A stretch of 6,090 nt of DNA from JAQVQN01 sp964428885. Its GTDB lineage: Bacteria; Verrucomicrobiota; Kiritimatiellia; RFP12; UBA1067. Positions 1 through 5,313 of the stretch are shown here, piece after piece (position 1 is the first letter of the stretch; every line of letters begins with the position of its first letter). Below the pieces are notes generated by a model. It did not search any database, had not been told where the DNA came from, and was given only the letters and a program-made list of their open reading frames with translations. Made by a program: the position numbers and the translations under genes. The stretch covers positions 1 through 6,090 of the forward strand of contig CAYRZP010000121.1 of NCBI GenBank assembly GCA_964428885.1, written 5' to 3'.

Positions 1-2
1 TG

Positions 3-641
3 CCGCACAAGCGGGTCGAGGTGCTCAGGGGCGCGGCGCTCTCTGTCGGGAAAGGCGAGCGGGTGGCGATTGTCGGGCGCAGCGGATCCGGCAAAAGCAC
101 TCTTTTGCACGTGCTGGGCGGTCTTGACCGGCCGGACTCCGGCGAGGTGCATGTGGACGGGCAGGCGCTTTACGCGGTCTCGCCCCGGGCGCGCACCGCC
201 ATCCGCGCGGCCAAAATCGGACTGGTTTTCCAGTCGTATCACCTTTTGCCTGAAATGGATGTCACCGAAAACGTGATGCTGCCGGCCATGACCGGCGCGG
301 CAGGCATCAATAAGGCGCAGGCGCGGCAGAGGGCGCTGTCGCTGTTGGACCAGGTCGGGCTGGCTGACCGCGCCTCTCACATGCCGCTGGAGCTTTCGGG
401 CGGCGAGCAGCAGCGCGTGGCGCTGGCGCGCGCGCTCATCCACGATCCGACATTGATCCTGGCGGATGAGCCGACCGGCAATCTTGACCGTATGACCGGG
501 GCGCAGATCATGGATCTGCTGTTCGGGCTTTCATGCACCAGGGAACTGTCGCTGGTGATGGTGACGCATGCGCCCGAGACCGCCGCGCTGTGCGACCGGG
601 TTCTGGAACTGCATGAAGGCCTGCTGGCGGCCAAGTCTTAA
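3..641 (+). CDS. lolD: LolD-like ABC transporter ATP-binding protein, 5' end missing
   Basis: This is the ATPase subunit of an ABC transporter of the LolD/MacB type. LolD works with the LolC/LolE membrane proteins to release lipoproteins from the inner membrane. Residues are counted from the GTG at 21. Seen: Walker A GRSGSGKST (19-27), Q-loop VFQSYHLLPEMDVTENV with Q71, signature LSGGEQQR (125-132), Walker B LILADE (145-150), D-loop NLD (154-156) and H-loop His183 in VTHAPE. The LSGGEQQRVALARAL and ADEPTGNLD wording is typical of the LolD/MacB group. The frame is open back to base 3 and reads PHKRVEVLRG, which matches the usual LolD strand just before the P-loop domain. The GTG at 21 is therefore probably internal, and about 20-30 residues lie upstream of the window. 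The gene ends with TAA at 639-641, overlapping the convergent helicase stop. The LolC/E-type permease, expected upstream, is out of view, so an exporter of the MacB/YbbA type is an alternative. Confidence 0.9.
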   Translation, partial: PHKRVEVLRGAALSVGKGERVAIVGRSGSGKSTLLHVLGGLDRPDSGEVHVDGQALYAVSPRARTAIRAAKIGLVFQSYHLLPEMDVTENVMLPAMTGAAGINKAQARQRALSLLDQVGLADRASHMPLELSGGEQQRVALARALIHDPTLILADEPTGNLDRMTGAQIMDLLFGLSCTRELSLVMVTHAPETAALCDRVLELHEGLLAAKS

Positions 642-2617
642 TGTTTTGGGCGTGTGGCCGTGTGCGGGCGGAATTTTTTGAAGCCCCCGCCCGGTTTCTT
701 GTCGCGCTTTGAAAAACGGTCGAAACTCTGGCGGCCCGCATAATCCGCGCGGCGGTCTGGCGGACCGTGTTTTGCGGCGGAACGCTGCAGCGGGTTATAC
801 TTAGGCCGCGCGCTGTCGGCGGGGCCGGAACGGGCTGGCGGCCTGTCCGGTCTTTCTGCACTCCCGCCCCGCCGGTCCGGGCCGGCGGCGTTGTCCTCAA
901 GGCGCTTCGCGTGTTTCTGGAAGGGTTTGTCAAACCAGCGCGGCCCCGGACTCGCGGGTTTTTTTTCCGGCCGCGCGCGGCGCTTTTCAATATGACTTTT
1001 CTCGCTCTCTTCCCACGGCGGCGGCGGCAACCCGTCCCGTGCGGATTCCCGGCGCGGCGGCCGCGCGGGCTCTTGCTCTTGCTCTTGCGCGCGAGCTTCG
1101 CTTGCGCGCGGCCGGAAGTCTGATCGCGCGCGGTCTTTGCCGCTGCGGTATTCGTCACGGCCTGTTTGGCGGAAGTCCGGCTGTCCGCGGCCTTTGCTGC
1201 TGCCGGAAGGGCGCCGGTCTTGCCGCGTGCCGCTGTCGTGACTTCTCCCGTGCGGCGGCCGGTTCCGGCCCGCCCAAGCCGGTTTGGGCAGCGGCTCGCC
1301 GCCCTGCGCCGCCTTGCCTGCCGCCTTCTCCGCCCGCTCCGAGTGGAAGGCGTGCTGCTTGTCGACTTCGATGGCTTTGCGGATCATGCGCTCGATGGCG
1401 CGCAGCAGGTTGCGTTCCTCGGGGCTGACGAACGACACGGCGGCGCCCGCGGCGCCGGCGCGGGCGGTCCGGCCGATGCGGTGTACATACGACTCCGTCT
1501 CCTCCGGCAGATCGAAATTGATCACGTGCGTGATCCCGTCGACATCGATGCCGCGCGAGGCGATGTCGGTGGCCACCAGCACCCGCACCCGGCCTTTGCG
1601 GAAGGCGGCGAGGGTGTCGGTGCGGACGCGCTGCGTCTTGTCGCTGTGTATGGCCCTGGCGCTGATGCCGGCCTGTTCGAGCTTCCTTTCGATCTTGTCC
1701 GCGCCGTGGCGTGTGCGCGCGAAGATCAGCACCTTGTCGAACTCCGGGTGGTTGGTCAGCAGGTCTACCAGCAGTTTGTCTTTGTCAACCCTTTCGACGA
1801 ACATCAGCTTCTGGTTGATCTTGTCCACTGTCGGCTGGTCGGGCGAGATGGTGATATGCACGGGATCCTTGACGATCGACATGGCGAGACGCATGATTTC
1901 GGGCGAGAGCGTGGCCGAGAAGAACTGCGTGTGCCGCTGGGCGGGCAGCTTTTCGAGAATGCGCCGGATGTCCGGCATGAAGCCCATGTCCAGCATGCGG
2001 TCGGCCTCGTCCAGAACGAATTCGCAAATCCCGTCCAGCCGCAGATGGCCCTGTTCCATCAGGTCCAGCAGGCGCCCCGGGGTGGCCACGACAATATCCG
2101 CGCCGCGTTTCAAGGCGGTGACTTGGGGAAACTGGCTGACCCCGCCGAAAACCACCGCGAAGGGGATGCCCAGAAACTTGCCGTAGGTCGTGACGTTGGC
2201 GGCGATCTGCGCGGCCAGCTCGCGGGTCGGCGCGAGGATCAGGGCGCGCGGTCCCCGCGCGTCTTCGGTTTTAGGGGTATCGGACAGACGCTGCAGGATC
2301 GGCAGCAGGAAAGCGGCGGTCTTGCCGGTACTGGTCTGGGCGCAGCCCAAGAGGTCCCGGCCCTCAAGCAGGTGCGGGATGGCCTGCTCCTGGATCGGGG
2401 TGGGGTTGACATACTCAGCTTCGGCCACGGCGTGCTGGATCAAGGGGAGCAGCCGGCCGAAAACGTTTTCCGAGAAAACCTCCGGGATTTCTCCCTTGGG
2501 CTTCGGGATTTGCATAGGGACATCACGTTCGGCAAGACCCGGATGGCGGTTATTGCGGCGGAAAGAAGGCCGCCGGGGACGTCCGCCGCGACGCCCGTAA
2601 GAAGATTCTTGGTGCAT
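638..2617 (-). CDS. rhlE: DEAD-box ATP-dependent RNA helicase, RhlE type
   Basis: A 659-residue cytoplasmic RNA helicase that uses ATP to unwind or remodel RNA, probably in ribosome assembly or RNA decay. Seen in order: Q motif with PTPIQEQAIP (Gln76), motif I AQTSTGKT (93-100), Ia PTRELA (130-135), GG (158-159), Ib TPGR (179-182), II DEAD (203-206), III SAT (234-236), IV LIFARTR (297-303), Gln329/Arg332, V ATDIASRGID (349-358) and VI HRIGRTARAG (379-388). LDEADRMLDMGF and the Ala in motif VI are typical of RhlE. Motif I has Ser96 where the family normally has Gly. Residues from about 425 to 659 form a tail rich in Arg, Pro, Gly, Asp and Lys with no visible fold, likely an RNA-binding disordered region. 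The basic N-terminus (RRGGRPRRPSFRRNNR) looks genuine. I chose ATG 2617 because a promoter lies just upstream; Met35 (ATG 2513-2515) is the alternative. Neither start has a clear Shine-Dalgarno site. Confidence 0.95.
   Translation of the reverse strand: MHQESSYGRRGGRPRRPSFRRNNRHPGLAERDVPMQIPKPKGEIPEVFSENVFGRLLPLIQHAVAEAEYVNPTPIQEQAIPHLLEGRDLLGCAQTSTGKTAAFLLPILQRLSDTPKTEDARGPRALILAPTRELAAQIAANVTTYGKFLGIPFAVVFGGVSQFPQVTALKRGADIVVATPGRLLDLMEQGHLRLDGICEFVLDEADRMLDMGFMPDIRRILEKLPAQRHTQFFSATLSPEIMRLAMSIVKDPVHITISPDQPTVDKINQKLMFVERVDKDKLLVDLLTNHPEFDKVLIFARTRHGADKIERKLEQAGISARAIHSDKTQRVRTDTLAAFRKGRVRVLVATDIASRGIDVDGITHVINFDLPEETESYVHRIGRTARAGAAGAAVSFVSPEERNLLRAIERMIRKAIEVDKQHAFHSERAEKAAGKAAQGGEPLPKPAWAGRNRPPHGRSHDSGTRQDRRPSGSSKGRGQPDFRQTGRDEYRSGKDRARSDFRPRASEARAQEQEQEPARPPRRESARDGLPPPPWEESEKSHIEKRRARPEKKPASPGPRWFDKPFQKHAKRLEDNAAGPDRRGGSAERPDRPPARSGPADSARPKYNPLQRSAAKHGPPDRRADYAGRQSFDRFSKRDKKPGGGFKKFRPHTATRPKH
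1069..1088 (-). repeat. Hexanucleotide tandem repeat in the helicase tail
   Basis: On the plus strand the unit GCTCTT occurs three times in a row, followed by GC. Read in the helicase frame it encodes QEQEQE at about residues 511-516 of the disordered tail. Because the unit is six bases, gain or loss of a copy would add or remove a Gln-Glu pair without shifting the frame. Confidence 0.7.
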
Positions 2618-2627
2618 TTGCGTCTAT

Positions 2628-2655
2628 GGTATACGTTTATTGCGGGCAAAGTCAA
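2628..2655 (-). promoter_or_regulatory. Candidate sigma-70-type promoter for the helicase gene
   Basis: On the minus strand, -35 TTGACT (2650-2655) is followed by 16 bases and -10 TATACC (2628-2633). A second reading uses TACCAT as -10 with an 18-base spacer. Only 8-10 bases separate the -10 element from the ATG at 2617, so transcription would start within a few bases of the start codon. The gap 2618-2738 otherwise holds no gene and no convincing terminator for the oxidoreductase gene. Based on consensus matching only. Confidence 0.5.
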
Positions 2656-2738
2656 GACAGGCGAGGGCAAGATCATCGGGACTGGCGATCCCGGCGTCAT
2701 GTTCGGCCGAGCTTTTGCCCCGGCGCCCGGACGTGCCG

Positions 2739-3932
2739 TTACAGCTCAGGTATGGGCGGCACGATCACCGGCATCCATTTTTGCGGCGGCGGCTGACCTT
2801 CTTCGGGCACGGCGGTGTTTTTCAAGGCCGCGTCAACAAACGCGACCGCCCGCAGGCCCTCGTCGACGGTCATGAAACTGCTTTCGGGAACCTTGTCGCG
2901 GAGCGCGGCTTTACGGTCGGTCAGAACCTTTGCGAAGGCGGCATAGGCGTCGGCTAAGGCCGCGATATAGGCCGCGTTGCGTCCGTAGGGTTCGGGCGCG
3001 GTGATTTCAGCGCGGCCTTCAGGGACGCCGCAAAGGCTGACGGTCGGAGTGCCGTCGATGCCGCGCGCGACCAGGCGGTCCGGCTCGCTCTGCGACCAGA
3101 ATAACGCGCCCTTGTCGCCGAAGAACTCGATGGAGAGGCCATCCGAGCGGCCGGTCGCCACCTGGCTGGTGAGGAAGGCCCCGCGCGCGCCGTTGTTGAA
3201 GCGGACGAGCACGCTGCAGTCGTCATCCAGGATGCGGCCGGCTACAGTCGGCCGCAGGTCGGCGCAGATCTCATTGACCGTCAGGCCGGAGAGCCACTCG
3301 GTGAGGTGGAAACAGTGGGTCCCGAGATCGGCCAGGCATCCCGCCGGCCCGCTGCGTCTGGGGTCGGCCCGCCAACCGGCCTGCTTGTTGCCCGCGGTCT
3401 CGAGCCTTTGGGCCATCCAGCCGAGTTGGTAGCAAGCGGTTATCTTGCGTAAGTTGCCGACCGTCTTACCCTCCTGGATCAGCTCTTGGGCTTTTTTAAG
3501 CGCCGGGTAGTTTTTGTAAACCATGGCGATGCCGTAATCCAGGCCGCTGTTGCGGAGCTTGCGCGTCAGGTTGAGCGCCTCGTCCATATTGCAGGTGTAG
3601 GGCTTTTCGCTGAAAATCGGGAAACCGGCGTCGATCGAAGACATCGCGACCGGATAGTGCATGGCGTTTGGCGCCAGCACGGAGACGAAATCCATGCGCT
3701 CCTCTTTGGGCATGGCGGCTTCACGCCGGAACATGTCGCGGTAAGTCCCGTAAACCCGGCGTGTGGGCAGTTCAAGCGCTTTGCCGGTCGTGAATGAATT
3801 TTGCCGGGTTGAACCGAAAGCGCCGCAGACCAATTCCATGCAGCCGCTGGCCGCGATAGCCGCGCGGTGTATGTCGCCCATAAAAGAGTCCGAGCTGCCG
3901 CCGACGATTCCGACCCTTAATCCTTTACTCAC
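2739..3932 (-). CDS. Gfo/Idh/MocA-family NAD(P)-dependent oxidoreductase
   Basis: A 397-residue sugar or polyol dehydrogenase-type enzyme; the exact substrate cannot be read from sequence. Seen: an N-terminal Rossmann start VGIVGGSSDSFMG (7-19) for the dinucleotide, SVLAPNAMHYPVA at about 84-96, the family motif EKP (109-111; Lys110 is the usual catalytic lysine) and ADLGTHCFHL (201-210) with Asp202, His206 and His209 as the usual substrate-side acid/base set. LDDDCSVLVRFNNGARG (about 235-251) belongs to the C-terminal sheet domain. The GNKQAGWRADPRRSGPAG block just before the Asp/His motif resembles a subgroup of roughly 380-residue family members often labelled inositol- or sugar-dehydrogenase-like. 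No signal peptide is visible, so it should be cytoplasmic. The start is GTG at 3930-3932; an in-frame TAA sits directly before it, so no longer form is possible. AGGAAAG at 3945-3951 is a ribosome site with a long 12-base spacing. It has its own promoter, separate from alr. Confidence 0.93.
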   Translation of the reverse strand: MSKGLRVGIVGGSSDSFMGDIHRAAIAASGCMELVCGAFGSTRQNSFTTGKALELPTRRVYGTYRDMFRREAAMPKEERMDFVSVLAPNAMHYPVAMSSIDAGFPIFSEKPYTCNMDEALNLTRKLRNSGLDYGIAMVYKNYPALKKAQELIQEGKTVGNLRKITACYQLGWMAQRLETAGNKQAGWRADPRRSGPAGCLADLGTHCFHLTEWLSGLTVNEICADLRPTVAGRILDDDCSVLVRFNNGARGAFLTSQVATGRSDGLSIEFFGDKGALFWSQSEPDRLVARGIDGTPTVSLCGVPEGRAEITAPEPYGRNAAYIAALADAYAAFAKVLTDRKAALRDKVPESSFMTVDEGLRAVAFVDAALKNTAVPEEGQPPPQKWMPVIVPPIPEL

Positions 3933-3944
3933 TTACGCACCAAA

Positions 3945-3951
3945 CTTTCCT
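3945..3951 (-). promoter_or_regulatory. Ribosome binding site of the oxidoreductase gene
   Basis: The minus strand reads AGGAAAG, 12 bases before the GTG start at 3932. The spacing is longer than usual, but no nearer purine-rich site exists, and the TAA immediately before the GTG excludes an upstream start in frame. Confidence 0.5.
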
Positions 3952-3981
3952 GAAAAGTCAAAAAAAACCAAACCCGATCAC

Positions 3982-4011
3982 ATTATGTTTTAGATGATAA
4001 CGCATTGCCAA
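3982..4011 (-). promoter_or_regulatory. Candidate sigma-70 promoter for the oxidoreductase gene
   Basis: On the minus strand, -35 TTGGCA (4006-4011; five of six consensus bases), an 18-base spacer and -10 CATAAT (3982-3987; five of six). It lies in the AT-rich gap between alr and the oxidoreductase gene and predicts a leader of roughly 40-45 bases that contains the AGGAAAG site. This is the best promoter match in the window and indicates that the oxidoreductase can be expressed independently of alr. Confidence 0.6.
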
Positions 4012-4024
4012 AAAACGGGGCAAC

Positions 4025-4082
4025 AAAAAAAATCCGATTTCTGAGTTATGTTTAAGCGAGGCATAGCCGCTTCAGACATAAC
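4025..4082 (-). terminator. Possible alr terminator: long hairpin over the stop codon plus T-tract
   Basis: GTTATGT (4045-4051) and ACATAAC (4076-4082) form a perfect 7-base-pair outer stem. Inside it, AAGCG (4054-4058) pairs with CGCTT (4068-4072), and a short GC pairing closes an ATA loop, with small bulges. The alr stop (4072-4074) lies in one arm. On the minus strand the hairpin is followed after 12 bases by eight T residues (4025-4032). That gap is too long for a textbook intrinsic terminator, so the structure may instead protect the mRNA end or pause polymerase. Confidence 0.35.
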
Positions 4083-5199
4083 GGCGTTCGACGCGGTTGC
4101 CGAAGGAGCAGATGATCTCGTAAGGGTGGGTGTTTTTGAGGGCCGCCCAGTCTTCGACCGTCAGGGCGTACATGCCTTCGCCGCCGAGACAGACGACCTC
4201 GTCGCCGACGGCGGCGTCCGGCACGCCTTCGAGCGAGACGGTGGTGTAGTCCATCGATATGCGTCCAAGCACCGGACAGGGCGCGCCGCGGATCAGCAGG
4301 CAGCCGCGGTTGGAAAGCGCGAGCGGCAGGCCGTCGGCATAACCGGCGGAGACCGTGCCGACGCGGGTTTTGACGGCGAGGCGGCAGGTGTGGCCGTAGC
4401 CGATGCCGGTGCCGGGCGGCAGGTCGCGCACGGCGGTCAGGCGCGTTTTGAGGGTCAGCACCGGCTTGACCTTGAGGGCGCGTTTGCCGACGGTGTCGAA
4501 TGATCCGTGCAGGTTGATGCCGGTGCGCACCACATTGAAAGGCTTGCGGCAGGCGCGCGGGAAGTTGTTGATGGCGTCGCTGTTGGCGATGTGGATTTTC
4601 TCGAAGGTGATGTTGTCGCGGGCCAGGTCGTCGAGGATGCCGCAGAAGAGGTCCATCTGGCGGTTGGTCAGGTCGGTGCCGGTTTCGTAGGCGAACGGGA
4701 AGTGCGAGAAGATGCCCTGGCAGACGAGCCCCGGCAGGCGGCAGGCCTCGCGGATGGCGGCGGGGGCGCCGGCGGGCAGCAGGCCGAGGCGGCCCATGCC
4801 GGTGTCGAGCTTGATGTGGACGACGGCCGGCTTGCCGCAGCGGACTGACGCCGCGCTGATCAGGCGTGCGGTCGCCAGGTCGGTCACCGGCAGGATCACC
4901 TCGGCCTCGACCATGGGCGCGACCTCTTCCGGCAGGACGCTGCTGAGGATCTGGACAGGCTTGCCGAGCGGCAGGAGCTGGAGCGCCTCGTGCGGCTCCG
5001 CCACGCCGAAAGCTGCGGCGCCGGCGTCCGACAGGGCGCGCGCGATGGGCAGGACGCCGAGGCCGTAGGCGTTGGCCTTGAGCACTGCCAGCACCTGGGC
5101 CGGGGCCACCGACTCTGCGATCTTACGGTAATTCTCGATCAGCCTTTTCAGGCTCACTTCCAGCCAGACTCTGCGAGGGATGTTGTTCACGATTTGCAA
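4072..5199 (-). CDS. alr: Alanine racemase
   Basis: A PLP-dependent enzyme interconverting L- and D-alanine, supplying D-Ala for peptidoglycan in the cytoplasm. It has 375 residues, normal for the family. Seen: the PLP lysine motif AVLKANAYGLG (Lys41), HIKLDTGMGRLG (128-139) with Lys130 and Arg137 matching the carbamylated lysine and active-site arginine of the Geobacillus enzyme, TNRQMDLF (178-185), HIANS (203-207), VVRTGINLHG (223-232), the second catalytic base in AGYADG (Tyr287), the ISMDYTTV block with Met316/Asp317, and a C-terminal end YEIICSFGNRVERRYV. The barrel domain covers about residues 10-240 and the beta domain about 250-375. All key residues are present, so it should be active. 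The start is uncertain: TTG at 5197-5199 gives the stated length, but GTG at 5188-5190 (three residues shorter) fits the promoter position better. Neither has a Shine-Dalgarno site. The gene is divergent from the LarA-like gene, 114 bases away. Confidence 0.96.
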   Translation of the reverse strand: MQIVNNIPRRVWLEVSLKRLIENYRKIAESVAPAQVLAVLKANAYGLGVLPIARALSDAGAAAFGVAEPHEALQLLPLGKPVQILSSVLPEEVAPMVEAEVILPVTDLATARLISAASVRCGKPAVVHIKLDTGMGRLGLLPAGAPAAIREACRLPGLVCQGIFSHFPFAYETGTDLTNRQMDLFCGILDDLARDNITFEKIHIANSDAINNFPRACRKPFNVVRTGINLHGSFDTVGKRALKVKPVLTLKTRLTAVRDLPPGTGIGYGHTCRLAVKTRVGTVSAGYADGLPLALSNRGCLLIRGAPCPVLGRISMDYTTVSLEGVPDAAVGDEVVCLGGEGMYALTVEDWAALKNTHPYEIICSFGNRVERRYV

Positions 5200-5227
5200 T
5201 GATAGGATTTTTGCGGACGCCGGGCAA
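5199..5227 (-). promoter_or_regulatory. Candidate promoter of alr, overlapping its annotated start
   Basis: On the minus strand, -35 TTGCCC (5222-5227; four of six) is followed by a 17-base spacer and -10 TATCAT (5199-5204; five of six). The -10 overlaps the TTG start and ends eight bases before the in-frame GTG at 5190. Transcription would then begin at or next to that GTG, giving a leaderless message. A weaker alternative is TTGAAA with AAAAAT about six bases further upstream. Confidence 0.4.
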
Positions 5228-5261
5228 GGGTTTCAAGGTTTCGAACGCGGCGGCGCTTGAT

Positions 5262-5290
5262 TTGTCAGGGGTGTTGTGCGACACTACATT
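5262..5290 (+). promoter_or_regulatory. Candidate promoter of the LarA-like gene
   Basis: -35 TTGTCA (5262-5267; five of six consensus bases), a 17-base spacer, and -10 TACATT (5285-5290; four of six). It predicts a start near 5297 and a leader of about 17 bases, just enough for the ribosome site. It lies in the same 114-base gap as the alr promoter, facing the other way. Confidence 0.45.
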
Positions 5291-5300
5291 GCCATTTGGC

Positions 5301-5307
5301 AGGAAGG
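5301..5307 (+). promoter_or_regulatory. Ribosome binding site of the LarA-like gene
   Basis: AGGAAGG lies six bases before the ATG at 5314-5316. It is the clearest Shine-Dalgarno site in the window and fixes the start of this gene. Confidence 0.75.
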
Positions 5308-5313
5308 TGCGGA

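Noticed and set aside
508..1158. A 216-codon Arg/Ala-rich frame on the minus strand overlapping the helicase tail and the ATPase gene.
   Set aside because: It is an alternative frame of the low-complexity tail, lacks motifs, and crosses two real genes.
2677..2693. Inverted repeat CGGGA/TCCCG with a seven-base loop behind the oxidoreductase gene, considered as its terminator.
   Set aside because: The stem is five pairs and no T-tract follows on the minus strand.
1166..2875. A 569-codon open frame on the plus strand, antisense to the helicase.
   Set aside because: It has no family motifs and a composition typical of antisense frames in GC-rich genes. It covers the helicase, whose motifs are unmistakable, and runs into the end of the oxidoreductase gene.
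4005..4032. TTGCC (4005-4009) and GGCAA (4019-4023) beside an eight-A run, considered as a terminator.
   Set aside because: The stem is only five pairs with a nine-base loop, and on the minus strand the T-run precedes it. On the plus strand it is followed by A residues and no gene ends there. TTGCC is better explained as part of the -35 element.
3983..4082. Similar TTATGTTT(T/A)AG and ATAACG words near 3983 and 4047, considered as a duplicated operator.
   Set aside because: The match is short, lies in AT-rich DNA, and each copy is already explained by the -10 element or by the alr hairpin.
4048..4503. A 151-codon plus-strand frame opposite alr.
   Set aside because: It is rich in Ala, Asp and Gly, without motifs, and lies antisense to a confidently identified alr.
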